Assembly (NCBI GenBank): GCA_000431775.1
Contig: FR888229.1
Span: forward strand, 146,464-159,527
Direction of reading: 5' to 3'
Origin: Clostridium sp. CAG:413
GTDB taxonomy: Bacteria; Bacillota; Clostridia; Oscillospirales; Acutalibacteraceae
DNA: 13,064 nucleotides
The notes under the pieces: generated by a model
What the model was told of the DNA's origin: nothing
The model's input: only the letters and a program-made list of their open reading frames with translations
The model's database searches: none
Made by a program: the position numbers and the translations under genes
Shown here: piece after piece, positions 1 to 7,624 of the stretch
Layout of the letters: each line of letters opens with the position of its first letter
Numbering within the stretch: the first letter of the stretch is position 1

Positions 1-1
1 C

Positions 2-1639
2 CTGCTCATATGTATGGCCGTTCCCGCCTTTGCGGATAACAAAAAAGAGCTGAATTTCAGCGTTCTCAGCGATATCCACTATTTCCCCAAGGAATATATA
101 GGCAACCTCAACGGCTTTAACTACCGCCGCACTCTTGACAACGACCTGAAGCTCGAGCAATACGCCGACGAGATACTTGACGAGGCTATCCGTGAGATCC
201 TCGCCAAAGGCTCAAAGGTGGTGCTCATCTCCGGCGACAACGCCATGGGCTGCGAATATCTGAGTCATGAGATGCTCACGGCAAGGCTACGCAAGCTGAC
301 GGACGCCGGCGTTAAGGTCTACACCGTCCCCGGCAACCACGATATCTCGAGACCCGACAAGATATCCAAACGCTTTGTTGCCGACGACCCGACCAAGACC
401 GTTGTTAAGGCTGGTACGACCTATGTTGACGACCGTATAGTTGAGGTCAGGGGCACGACAAAGAGCGAATTTGCCGAGCTTTATAAGAATTTCGGATACG
501 GCGACGATGATAGCATAATCGCAAGAGACCCCGGCGGCTCGCTCTCCTACTCCGCCGATTTAGGCAGCGGCTACCGTCTCATAGCGGTCGACGCCAATGA
601 ATACAGCGGCGAACTCTGCACAGGCAAGAAATATCTTGAGGGCGACCTGCTCGACTGGGTCAACTCTCAGATAAAGGATTGCACCGCCGCGGGCGACATT
701 CCGCTGCTGATGATGCACTATGACCTTATCGAGAAATACGATATGCAGTCCACCATCATGGGCGGCAACTTCCTTGACGGCGGCGAAAAACTCGCCGAGA
801 GCTTTGCCGACCTCGGAGTGCGCTATATCTTCACCGGTCACTCACACGCAAACGACATTTCGTCGCTCACCACCAAGGCGGGCAACACGGTCTATGAAGT
901 CTGCACCGGCTCGCTCGTGCTCCACGGCTCACCGATAAGGCACGCGAAGCTGAGCGGCGAGGATTGCAGCATCCGCACCGTATTCCCCCGCTCTATCGAG
1001 GGCATTGACGATTATCAGGCATTCTGCCGCAGCTACTATTACGACGGCGGAGTACGCACGATAATGAGGAACAGAGCCATTTTTGACGCAACGGAGGCTG
1101 TTGCGGGCGCACTGAGCACCAACGAAAAGAGCTACGCAAAGATCTATGATTTCTTCCTTGCGCTGATGACAAGGGTAATTGACACCTTGCTTGCAACCGA
1201 GCTGGACTGCGGCATAACGGTCGAAAAGATGCTGACCGAGATGTACCGTGAGCATTACGCAGGCGACGAGACCATCACACCGGAAATGAGCTCGGCTACC
1301 GACACTCTGGTGAACGGCAGCAAGTTTGAGATCGCGCTCGACATCGTATTCTCCTCAATCAGCGTTGTTTCAGGGCTTGAGAAGATATTGAAGCTCAATC
1401 CATTGCACGATTCACTGCTTGACAAGGCGCTCGAAAAAGCCCTTGCGTTCATCCCCGCAAAGATACTCGGTATAGTCATCGGCGAATTCTGCCGAGGCAT
1501 TTTCATCGACACATACCCCGCGGATAACAACGTCGACATCATCGGCGGCAAGGCCTTCCTCCCGGACGGCACGCCCTGCGCCAACCTTGCGGAGAGCACA
1601 TCGACTAAATTCAAGCATTATATCAAAGCGCTTTTCTAA
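2..1639 (+). CDS. Exported calcineurin-like metallophosphoesterase, 5' end cut by window edge
   Basis: Predicted secreted or surface metal-dependent phosphoesterase; the substrate cannot be told from sequence. Counting from the Met codon at 14, the motifs of the metallophosphoesterase fold appear in order: DIH (20-22), GDN (74-76), GNHD (107-110), a lone metal-binding His in LMMHYD (235), and GHSH (275-278). These would hold a two-metal centre. The Met at 14 is probably not the start. The frame stays open to the left edge and reads LLICMAVPAFA then DNKKEL, which looks like the end of a signal peptide with an AFA cleavage site, so the first codons lie outside the window. Residues about 330-541 form a C-terminal extension with hydrophobic helical stretches that I do not recognise. 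The gene ends at a bidirectional terminator facing the convergent transporter operon. Family call is firm; specificity is unknown. Confidence 0.9.
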   Translation: MLICMAVPAFADNKKELNFSVLSDIHYFPKEYIGNLNGFNYRRTLDNDLKLEQYADEILDEAIREILAKGSKVVLISGDNAMGCEYLSHEMLTARLRKLTDAGVKVYTVPGNHDISRPDKISKRFVADDPTKTVVKAGTTYVDDRIVEVRGTTKSEFAELYKNFGYGDDDSIIARDPGGSLSYSADLGSGYRLIAVDANEYSGELCTGKKYLEGDLLDWVNSQIKDCTAAGDIPLLMMHYDLIEKYDMQSTIMGGNFLDGGEKLAESFADLGVRYIFTGHSHANDISSLTTKAGNTVYEVCTGSLVLHGSPIRHAKLSGEDCSIRTVFPRSIEGIDDYQAFCRSYYYDGGVRTIMRNRAIFDATEAVAGALSTNEKSYAKIYDFFLALMTRVIDTLLATELDCGITVEKMLTEMYREHYAGDETITPEMSSATDTLVNGSKFEIALDIVFSSISVVSGLEKILKLNPLHDSLLDKALEKALAFIPAKILGIVIGEFCRGIFIDTYPADNNVDIIGGKAFLPDGTPCANLAESTSTKFKHYIKALF

Positions 1640-1648
1640 GCGAAAAAA

Positions 1649-1688
1649 ATCACCGTGAAGTCCACGAAGCCTCACGGTGATATTTTTT
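1649..1688. terminator. Bidirectional intrinsic terminator between convergent genes
   Basis: A perfect 10-bp inverted repeat, ATCACCGTGA (1649-1658) and TCACGGTGAT (1672-1681), closes a 13-nt loop. It is preceded by a run of A (1643-1649) and followed by a run of T (1683-1688), so an RNA hairpin with a U tract can form on either strand. It sits between the stop of the metallophosphoesterase (1639) and the stop of the permease gene (1697), and so would end both transcripts. Confidence 0.9.
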
Positions 1689-1696
1689 ATCCGATT

Positions 1697-2701
1697 TTAT
1701 CTCTCGCCCTTATCGTAGGGAATACCCTCAGCCTTGGGGGCGCGGGATTTCTTTGACGTGAACGCCAGCACAATCAGCGTCATGACATAGGGCAGCATAT
1801 TATAAACATAGTTGCTCACTCCGAGCTGAGCGAGCATATACACGCCGTCGCCGTTGATGTCGAGCGTGCCCGCCGAAGCGGCAACACACTTGAACAGGCC
1901 GAAGATAAAGCCGACGATTGCGATATTCAGCGGCTTCCAGTTGCCGAATATCATAACTGCGAGAGCGAGGAAGCCGAAGCCCGCAACACTGCCGTTCGCA
2001 GTGCCGTTTGAGGTCGTCAGGGCATATATAAAGCCGCCGAGACCCGCAAGAGCACCCGATATCGTCGTGCCCGCATAGCGCATCCTGTGGACGCTTATGC
2101 CGACGGAATCGGCAGCCTGTGGATGCTCACCGCAGGCGCGCAGCCGAAGCCCGAACTTGGTCTTATAAAGGATTATCGACAAGACAATATAAAGCGCAAT
2201 GCCGATATAGGTCGTCAAAAATACCTTGTTGAGCAGCACCTCGCCGATAACGCCGATATCCTGCTTGCGCTCAAAGCCGAAATCGGTCTTGAAGAGCATG
2301 AACCATGACGGTGCGTCATATTTGAGATTCAGCGAGCTTTGTCGGAAAAGAATGTTGACGAGGAAAAGCACTATGGCAGGCGCAAGTAGGTTCAGCGCCG
2401 TGCCGCCGATAGTCTGATCGGCTTTCATTTTAATTGCAGAGAAACTGAGCAGGAGCGAGAATACAGCGCCCGCCGCAGCCGTAACAAGCATCGCAAGCAG
2501 CAGCAAGAGCTGGGCTTTTTCCTGCTCAAATCCGCCCTCCTGCATTGCTCTGATAAACCAGGCGCCCGCAAAAGCACCGATTATCATTATACCCTCAAGG
2601 GCAAGGTTGATTATACCGCTTCTCTCGGCAAAAACGCCCGCAAGAGCCACGAGGATGAGCGGAACGGTGTATATCAAAGTTTGCTGAAGCAAGAATGTCA
2701 T
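1697..2701 (-). CDS. nupQ: Nucleoside ABC transporter permease (NupQ-type, BPD_transp_2)
   Basis: Integral membrane permease, 334 aa, one of the two channel subunits of a BMP-type nucleoside importer. It is hydrophobic nearly throughout, with repeated membrane segments. The family hallmark GIINLALEGIMIIGAFAG lies at 29-46, and the cytoplasmic coupling-loop motif ACGEHPQAADSVGI at 189-202, where the ATPase is expected to dock. A short charged tail (SKKSRAPK and following) ends the protein. Its ATG overlaps the stop codon of the upstream permease by 4 bp (ATGA), with a GGAGG about 10 nt before the start inside the upstream gene, so the two are translationally coupled. It is the last gene of the operon and is followed by the 1649-1681 terminator. 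The name follows the B. subtilis nupNOPQ set; equivalent Lactococcus genes have other names. Exact nucleoside range is inferred, not shown. Confidence 0.93.
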   Translation of the reverse strand: MTFLLQQTLIYTVPLILVALAGVFAERSGIINLALEGIMIIGAFAGAWFIRAMQEGGFEQEKAQLLLLLAMLVTAAAGAVFSLLLSFSAIKMKADQTIGGTALNLLAPAIVLFLVNILFRQSSLNLKYDAPSWFMLFKTDFGFERKQDIGVIGEVLLNKVFLTTYIGIALYIVLSIILYKTKFGLRLRACGEHPQAADSVGISVHRMRYAGTTISGALAGLGGFIYALTTSNGTANGSVAGFGFLALAVMIFGNWKPLNIAIVGFIFGLFKCVAASAGTLDINGDGVYMLAQLGVSNYVYNMLPYVMTLIVLAFTSKKSRAPKAEGIPYDKGER

Positions 2702-3945
2702 TGTTTCTCACCCTCCCCCGCTTTTACTTCTTTAGCATCATTTGCGCTGCTTTTATCGGCGCGTTTTTTCTTTTTATCGAGCAAACCTTTGAAGAAGAGC
2801 GAAAATGCGCTGAGGTAAACGATCACGGCGACGATAATGCTTGCCATGTATTCGTTATACGGTGTGAAAGCGCTCAGCTGGTTGCCCGATATTGTCAGAT
2901 AAGCCATAAAGAGACCCGCAAACACCGTGCCTATCGGGTTGCATATTGCAAGCAACGCAACGGGGATGCCGTTGAAGCCTTCGTTCGGCAGAGTCATTGA
3001 AGTATTCCAGAAGAATTCAATATCACCCTGCAAATAATAGAGGGCGGCGCCTATGCCCGAGAGTGCGCCCGCTATCGCCATGGAGAGGACGATATTGCGC
3101 TTCTCATTCATTCCCGCATATTTGGCGGCGAATTTGTTGCTGCCGCAGGCTTTCAGCTCATAGCCGAAGGTGGTTTTGTTAATCATTATGTAGATAAATA
3201 TTGCGATGACGATGGCGATGACAATGCCGACATTGGCGTTGCTGCCGCCGAGGAGCTTGTCGAGCCCCATCTTTGGGCTTGCCACGCCGTTGGAGTTGAG
3301 CTTGAGCGTATAGCCCACCTTGCCGTAATCGGTCATATTTCTGAACTTGCTGTTGTCAAAGATTATGGTAACAAGGTTTGCGGCAATCCAGTTAGTCATT
3401 ATCGAGGTTATGACCTCGTTGACGTTGAGAAAAGCCTTGAAAAATCCTGGAATGCAACCCCAAAGAGCGCCCGCAACAGCCGCCGTGAGGAAAGCGAGTA
3501 TCCACACAAGCCCCGCGGGTATCTTTGATGTATCGAACGACAGCGCAACGACTATGGCGCTCATCGTGCCCATAAGATACTGACCGGGCGCGCCGATATT
3601 AAACAGACCCGTTTTATATGCCAGCGCAACAGAGAGACCCGTCATTATAAGCGGAGTTGCTCTGAAAAGCATATCGCCGAAGAGCCTTGAATTGAAGCCA
3701 AAGGTAAGAACGCCGCCCGCGTCAAGGTCTCTGCCGGTGTTGAAGATGCCCGCAAGCACTATCCTGAAGCCCTCCCACGCCGTGGCGGGGCTCATCGTAT
3801 CAGAATTGAACAGTGAAACTAAAAACAGCAACACGCCGCCGAAAATAATACCGATAAAAATTGATATCAGCGAAGAAGCCACTGTCTTGAGGCTGTCCGC
3901 CCGACGGGAGTCAAGCCGTCTGCCCTCTTTGGCTTTTTTATTCAT
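2698..3945 (-). CDS. nupP: Nucleoside ABC transporter permease (NupP-type, BPD_transp_2)
   Basis: Integral membrane permease, 415 aa, the larger partner of the downstream permease. A basic N-terminus (residues 1-20) precedes a first membrane helix at about 21-46. Family motifs are GLFNIGAPGQ (113-122), NVNEVITSIMTNWIA (174-188) and the coupling-loop segment ELKACGSNKFAAKYAGMN (263-280), which resembles the ACGEHP loop of the partner, as expected for a pseudo-symmetric heterodimer. The C-terminal 25 residues are a hydrophilic Lys/Glu-rich tail starting with DKKKKR. The start overlaps the end of the ATPase gene by 8 bp, with an AGGTGA-like site inside that gene, and the end overlaps the next permease by 4 bp. 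These overlaps show one polycistronic message and fixed subunit ratios. Confidence 0.93.
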   Translation of the reverse strand: MNKKAKEGRRLDSRRADSLKTVASSLISIFIGIIFGGVLLFLVSLFNSDTMSPATAWEGFRIVLAGIFNTGRDLDAGGVLTFGFNSRLFGDMLFRATPLIMTGLSVALAYKTGLFNIGAPGQYLMGTMSAIVVALSFDTSKIPAGLVWILAFLTAAVAGALWGCIPGFFKAFLNVNEVITSIMTNWIAANLVTIIFDNSKFRNMTDYGKVGYTLKLNSNGVASPKMGLDKLLGGSNANVGIVIAIVIAIFIYIMINKTTFGYELKACGSNKFAAKYAGMNEKRNIVLSMAIAGALSGIGAALYYLQGDIEFFWNTSMTLPNEGFNGIPVALLAICNPIGTVFAGLFMAYLTISGNQLSAFTPYNEYMASIIVAVIVYLSAFSLFFKGLLDKKKKRADKSSANDAKEVKAGEGEKQ

Positions 3946-5488
3946 CTGCGCTCACCTGCCCCTCGTTATTTTTCTTGGCGCCAGCCATATAGAGACCCAG
4001 CTCATCAACGGTCGTCGTCTTGGGGTCAAGCTCGCCGACTATCTCACCCTCGTACATAACAAGGATTCTGTCGGAAAGATTCATGACCTCATCAAGTTCA
4101 AGCGAGACTATAAGCACCGCCTTGCCGAGATCACGCTGACGGACTATCTGTGAATGAATATACTCTATAGCGCCGACATCAAGACCTCTGGTGGGCTGAA
4201 CCGCCACAAGCAGGTCGGCGTTCCTGTCTATCTCACGGGCAATTATAGCCTTTTGCTGATTGCCGCCCGACATACTGCGTACTTTTGTATCCGCACCCTG
4301 ACCGCTCCTGACATCGAAGCGCTCTATCAGCTCGTCCGCATATTCACGTACGGCCTCGCGGCGGATAAAGCCGAGCTTCTGAAATCTCGGCTCATAGTAT
4401 CTCTGAAGCACAAGATTCTCTTGCAGTGAAAAGTCGAGAATAAGGCCGTATTTGTGCCTGTCCTCAGGGATATGGCTCATACCCGCATTGCCGCGCTTCC
4501 TGACGCTGAGCTTTGTGATATCTCTTCCGCCGAGAGTTATTTTGCCGCCGCTCGGCTTCTCAAGCCCCGTCAGGGCATTTATCAGCTCGGTCTGACCGTT
4601 GCCGTCGATACCCGCGACGCAGACTATCTCGCCGCGTCTGACCTCAAACGAAACATCCTTGACGGCGTTGTTCTTATGGCGCTTTGAAGGCACGGCGAGC
4701 CCCTCGATATTTAAGAATGCGTCGGTGGGCTCGGCGTCTTTTTTATCAACTTTAAGCTGGACGGGTCTGCCGACCATCATGTTTGAAAGCTCGTTTACAT
4801 CGGTGTCTGCGATATCGACCGTGCCGATGCACTTGCCCTTACGCAGAACGGTGCATCTGTCGGCGACCTGCATTATCTCATTGAGCTTGTGGGTGATGAA
4901 AAGTATCGACTTGCCCTCAGCCGCAAGGTTTTTCATTATCTGCATCAGCTCAGATATTTCCTGCGGGGTGAGCACGGCGGTGGGCTCGTCAAAGATAAGT
5001 ATCTCATTATCGCGATAGAGCATTTTAAGTATCTCGGTGCGCTGCTGCATGCCGACGGTGATATCCTCAACCTTTGCGGAGGGGTCGACGGCGAGGCCGT
5101 ATTTCTCGGAGAGGGCGAGCACCTTTTTGAGCGCCGCCTTTTTGGTGAGGAAGCCCGCCTTATTCGGTTCAACGCCGAGGATTATGTTATCGAGCACTGT
5201 AAAAACATCGACGAGCTTGAAATGCTGATGCACCATGCCGATGCCGAGAGCCGTAGCGTCGTTCGGGTCCTTTATCTCGACGGTTTTGCCGTTTTTGCGT
5301 ATCTCGCCTTTCTCAGGCTGATACAGGCCGAAGAGCACGCTCATCAGCGTCGACTTACCAGCACCGTTCTCACCGAGCAGAGCGTGTATCTCGCCCTTGC
5401 GGAGCTTCAGCGTAACATTGTCGTTTGCGATTATTCCGGGAAATTCCTTGGTTATGCCGAGCATTTCGATTATATAGTCCTGCTCCAT
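3938..5488 (-). CDS. nupO: Nucleoside ABC transporter, fused double ATPase subunit (NupO-type)
   Basis: Cytoplasmic ATPase of the importer, about 516 aa, with two tandem nucleotide-binding domains in one chain like RbsA and BMP-associated ATPases. NBD1 has Walker A GENGAGKS (39-46), Walker B with DE (167-168) and a switch His (200), but its signature is VGMQQR (145-150), not LSGGQ. NBD2 has the good signature SGGNQQ (407-412), but its Walker A is GIDGNGQT (293-300, no Lys), the Walker B end is VQ (430-431, not DE), and the switch His is replaced in VSLELDE. So one full ATP site and one degenerate site are expected, which is usual in this family. Start: ATG at 5500 abuts the only Shine-Dalgarno (AAGGA, 5501-5505) with no spacer, whereas ATG at 5488 is 12 nt away. 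I prefer 5488; the longer form would add MILR. Confidence 0.93.
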   Translation of the reverse strand: MEQDYIIEMLGITKEFPGIIANDNVTLKLRKGEIHALLGENGAGKSTLMSVLFGLYQPEKGEIRKNGKTVEIKDPNDATALGIGMVHQHFKLVDVFTVLDNIILGVEPNKAGFLTKKAALKKVLALSEKYGLAVDPSAKVEDITVGMQQRTEILKMLYRDNEILIFDEPTAVLTPQEISELMQIMKNLAAEGKSILFITHKLNEIMQVADRCTVLRKGKCIGTVDIADTDVNELSNMMVGRPVQLKVDKKDAEPTDAFLNIEGLAVPSKRHKNNAVKDVSFEVRRGEIVCVAGIDGNGQTELINALTGLEKPSGGKITLGGRDITKLSVRKRGNAGMSHIPEDRHKYGLILDFSLQENLVLQRYYEPRFQKLGFIRREAVREYADELIERFDVRSGQGADTKVRSMSGGNQQKAIIAREIDRNADLLVAVQPTRGLDVGAIEYIHSQIVRQRDLGKAVLIVSLELDEVMNLSDRILVMYEGEIVGELDPKTTTVDELGLYMAGAKKNNEGQVSADE

Positions 5489-5500
5489 ACGCAATATCAT

Positions 5501-5505
5501 TCCTT
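5501..5505 (-). promoter_or_regulatory. Ribosome binding site that decides the nupO start
   Basis: On the minus strand, AAGGA is followed at once by ATG (5500) and 12 nt later by an in-frame ATG (5488). Zero spacing is not workable for normal initiation, so the second ATG is favoured, although its spacing is on the long side. Confidence 0.6.
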
Positions 5506-5534
5506 TTCAGAGAAATTCGCTGTTTATATTATTT

Positions 5535-5569
5535 ATTATATATTATATCGAGCTTCTTTGCAAGTAAAA
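5535..5569 (-). promoter_or_regulatory. Sigma-A-type promoter for the nupOPQ genes
   Basis: On the minus strand TTGCAA (5558-5563) is separated by exactly 17 bp from a perfect TATAAT (5535-5540). A second perfect TATAAT lies 7 bp upstream (5542-5547), with a weaker TTTTAC at 16 bp (5564-5569). Transcription would start near 5528, giving a short leader of about 40 nt before the ATPase start codon. The promoter lies after the lipoprotein terminator, so the transporter genes can be expressed on their own. Confidence 0.75.
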
Positions 5570-5584
5570 GCTGATTTTTGACAT

Positions 5585-5614
5585 AAAAAAGGCTGCCGCC
5601 TTTCGGCAGCAGCC
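5585..5614 (-). terminator. Strong intrinsic terminator after the BMP lipoprotein gene
   Basis: On the minus strand GGCTGCTGCC (5605-5614) pairs with GGCGGCAGCC (5591-5600) through 10 positions, one being a G-U pair, closed by a GAAA tetraloop and followed by six U (5585-5590). It is 12 bp past the lipoprotein stop. It should end most transcripts before the ATPase gene, giving more binding protein than transporter. Confidence 0.92.
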
Positions 5615-5626
5615 CGTGAATTGAGC

Positions 5627-6811
5627 TTACGCTATGAAATTAACGGTGACGTTCTCGAATTCAACCTTGTTTGCAAGGAAGTCGGTGTAGTCATCCTTAA
5701 CGGTGAGGCTGCCGCCGGTCTTCATTGAATCAAAGATCTTCTGATATTCGTCCTTGGTGAACTTGTTGAATCTTGAGGTCTCGAACGGGAGGCCGACTGC
5801 GTCATCATCAACACCGAGGTTGGAGGAAACGCCGCCGACGGTATCCCACTTGCCGTCAAAGTATGCGCCGAGGATCTTCTGAGTAGCAGCTGCAAGGCCC
5901 TTCATTGCGGAGGTGATGACGGTGGTGGATTCCTCAGCCTGGTCAACGTCAACGCCGATCGAGAAAGCGTTCTCGGCAGCAGCCGCTGCGAATACGGAGT
6001 TGCACATTGAGCCGCCGCAAGCGAAGACGCACTCAGTACCGGCTGAATACCAGCCGCTTACCATGGTCTGAAGCTCTGCGGATGCAGAGTAGTTGGTGCC
6101 GTAAAGATAGCTGTAGTTAACTTCGCACTTAACATTTGCAGCCTTAGCAGCGTCCTGGATGCCCTGGACGAAGCCGTAGCCGTATCTGTTAACAGCGGGG
6201 TTGGTGCCTGCGCCGCCGCCGGTGAAGCCGAGCTTGGTATTGCCTTCAACGACTGCTGCGTAACCTGCAAGATAGCCGCACTGCTCCTCTTTGAAAGCAA
6301 CAGCTGCGATATTCTTGAGGTCGTTGCCTGCGGCATCCTGAAGCGGATAACCGTCGATGAATACAAACTTAACGTCGGGATACTCGGCAGCAACTCTCTT
6401 GAGAGCAGCTTCCTGAAGGAAACCGGGGGTAACTATGATCTCTGCGCCGCCGGTGATAGCAGCGACAAAGGCATTGTAGCGATCCTCGTCGTTAGCGTTG
6501 CTGTCATTTGCGGGCTGATAATACTTATAGGATTTGCTGTTCTGGCTTGCATAGAGCTTGACGCCGTTCCAAGTGCCCTGGTTAAAGGACTTGTCCTTGA
6601 GCTGGCCGACGTCGGTAACCATTGCGATGACATATTTGCCGTCGGTTGAATTCATCGTATCGGGGATATCGTCAACATTGACGGTATCGGTCTTTGAGGG
6701 CTGATCAGATGAATCGGTGGGATCGTTGTTGTCTTTCTTTCCGCAGGCGGTAAGAGCCACGCAGCCTGCGAGAATTGCGAGAACCATGAAAATTGCCAGG
6801 ACTTTTTTCAT
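5627..6811 (-). CDS. nupN: BMP/PnrA-family nucleoside-binding lipoprotein
   Basis: Extracellular, lipid-anchored substrate-binding protein of the nucleoside importer (PF02608, also called bmpA or PnrA type), 394 aa. The start chosen is the ATG at 6811, which has GGAGG 7 nt upstream and begins a classic lipoprotein signal MKKVLAIF; an upstream in-frame ATG at 6862 lies at the predicted -10 region and is rejected. Two lipobox-like Cys residues occur: LAGC (Cys17) and LTAC (Cys23). A polar linker rich in Asn, Asp, Ser and Thr (24-55) leads to the binding domain. TDVGQLKDKSFNQ (66-78), TPGF (128-131) and GVDVDQ (286-291) are typical of nucleoside-binding BMP proteins. It lies upstream of its ATPase and permeases and divergent from uridine kinase, which supports nucleosides as ligands. 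The particular base preference cannot be read from sequence. Confidence 0.94.
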   Translation of the reverse strand: MKKVLAIFMVLAILAGCVALTACGKKDNNDPTDSSDQPSKTDTVNVDDIPDTMNSTDGKYVIAMVTDVGQLKDKSFNQGTWNGVKLYASQNSKSYKYYQPANDSNANDEDRYNAFVAAITGGAEIIVTPGFLQEAALKRVAAEYPDVKFVFIDGYPLQDAAGNDLKNIAAVAFKEEQCGYLAGYAAVVEGNTKLGFTGGGAGTNPAVNRYGYGFVQGIQDAAKAANVKCEVNYSYLYGTNYSASAELQTMVSGWYSAGTECVFACGGSMCNSVFAAAAAENAFSIGVDVDQAEESTTVITSAMKGLAAATQKILGAYFDGKWDTVGGVSSNLGVDDDAVGLPFETSRFNKFTKDEYQKIFDSMKTGGSLTVKDDYTDFLANKVEFENVTVNFIA

Positions 6812-6832
6812 AAGTAGACCTCCAACATATTT

Positions 6833-6848
6833 TTGCTTGTCTAAGCAA
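6833..6848. promoter_or_regulatory. Palindrome at the predicted start of the BMP transcript (possible operator)
   Basis: TTGCTT (6833-6838) and AAGCAA (6843-6848) form a 6-bp inverted repeat with a 4-nt centre; an overlapping register pairs GCTTG (6835-6839) with CAAGC (6846-6850). It covers the predicted start point near 6846, just downstream of the -10 box. That position suits a repressor operator or a 5'-end RNA hairpin. No regulator gene is visible and I do not recognise the site. Confidence 0.4.
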
Positions 6849-6852
6849 GCTG

Positions 6853-6881
6853 ATTGTAGCACATTTTAAACAAAAAATCAA
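6853..6881 (-). promoter_or_regulatory. Sigma-A-type promoter for the BMP lipoprotein gene
   Basis: On the minus strand TTGATT (6876-6881) and TACAAT (6853-6858) are separated by exactly 17 bp. Predicted start is near 6846, giving a leader of about 35 nt that contains the GGAGG site. It lies back to back with the uridine kinase promoter, with 18 bp between the two -35 boxes. Confidence 0.78.
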
Positions 6882-6899
6882 TATTCCAATGCAAAAGAC

Positions 6900-6928
6900 T
6901 TGAAAAAATTCATAATTATTGTTATTCT
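6900..6928 (+). promoter_or_regulatory. Extended -10 promoter for udk
   Basis: TTGAAA (6900-6905), a 17-bp spacer, and TATTCT (6923-6928) preceded by TGT, an extended -10 element. An overlapping TATACT (6928-6933) is closer to consensus but has no -35 at proper distance. Transcription would start about 25 nt before the udk start codon. Confidence 0.65.
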
Positions 6929-6959
6929 ATACTCAAATAAAGGATACGGAGGACGTCAA

Positions 6960-7583
6960 ATGGAGAATTCGGTAATAATCGGAATAGCCGGGGGCAGCGG
7001 CAGCGGAAAGACGACAATCACGAAGCGGATAACCGAGCGATTCCCGAATGAAGTGAGCGTTATCTATCACGATGACTATTATAAAGCTCACGACGACATG
7101 CCGTTTGAGCAGCGAAAGCTGCTGAATTACGACCACCCCGAATCCTTTGAGACCTCGCTGTTGACGGAGCATTTGCGAATACTCAAAAACGGCGGAGAAA
7201 TCGACTGCCCGACCTATGATTATTCGCAGCACAACCGTATGCACGGCGTGACACACCGCATAAAACCGAACAAGGTCATAATAGTCGAGGGAATCCTGAT
7301 CCTCAATGAGGAGGAGCTGCGAGACCTCTTTGATATAAAAATATTTGTCGATACCGACGCCGACGTGCGGATCCTGCGCCGACTGCGCCGCGACGTTAAA
7401 GAGAGAGGCAGGAGCGTTGACTCGGTCATAGAGCAATATCTCGCCACCGTCAAGCCCATGCACGACCGCTTCGTTGAGCCGAGCAAGCGTTACGCCGACG
7501 TGATAATCCCCGAAGGGGGCAAAAATGAAGTGGCGCTCAATATGCTGCTCACACAAGTCGAAAACTGCATAGCCGACAAATAA
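6960..7583 (+). CDS. udk: Uridine kinase (uridine/cytidine monophosphokinase)
   Basis: Cytoplasmic salvage enzyme that phosphorylates uridine or cytidine to UMP or CMP. The product is 207 aa, the normal length of bacterial Udk, when started at the ATG at 6960, which has GGAGG 7 nt upstream; an in-frame ATG at 6900 lies inside the predicted -35 box and is rejected. Seen in order: P-loop GGSGSGKT (11-18), HDDYY (37-41), NYDHPESF (56-63), PTYDY (84-88) for nucleoside binding, VEGILIL (109-115), an Arg-rich lid RRLRRDVKERGRS (140-152) and PMHDRFVEPSKRYAD (166-180). It is divergent from the BMP lipoprotein of a nucleoside importer, so uptake and trapping of pyrimidine nucleosides are probably linked. 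A terminator follows 3 bp after the stop. Confidence 0.96.
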   Translation: MENSVIIGIAGGSGSGKTTITKRITERFPNEVSVIYHDDYYKAHDDMPFEQRKLLNYDHPESFETSLLTEHLRILKNGGEIDCPTYDYSQHNRMHGVTHRIKPNKVIIVEGILILNEEELRDLFDIKIFVDTDADVRILRRLRRDVKERGRSVDSVIEQYLATVKPMHDRFVEPSKRYADVIIPEGGKNEVALNMLLTQVENCIADK

Positions 7584-7586
7584 GCG

Positions 7587-7624
7587 AAAGCCGCTGCTGT
7601 TAAAAGCAACGGCTTTTATCTTTT
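7587..7624 (+). terminator. Intrinsic terminator of udk, between convergent genes
   Basis: AAAGCCG (7587-7593) pairs with CGGCTTT (7610-7616); inside, after one mismatch, TGCT pairs with AGCA around a 6-nt loop. A T-rich tract TTTTATCTTTT follows on the plus strand. The minus-strand side has only a poor U tract (CGCTTATTT), so it is a weaker end for the mannosidase transcript coming from the right. Confidence 0.8.

Noticed and set aside
5521..5550. AT-rich run of repeated TAT/ATA units, possible origin or repeat
   Set aside because: Explained by two overlapping TATAAT boxes of the nupOPQ promoter; too short and without repeated binding boxes for an origin.
4889..5581. 230-aa open frame antisense to the ATPase gene
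   Set aside because: It lies opposite a gene with clear Walker and signature motifs. Its protein has no recognisable motif and no ribosome site; codon bias of the real gene explains the open frame.
6812..6959. Possible nucleotide-sensing riboswitch between bmp and udk
   Set aside because: Predicted leaders are only about 25-35 nt on each side, too short for a known purine or related riboswitch, and no conserved core was seen.
6933..7556. 207-aa open frame antisense to udk
   Set aside because: Udk is certain from its motifs; the antisense frame is a shadow.
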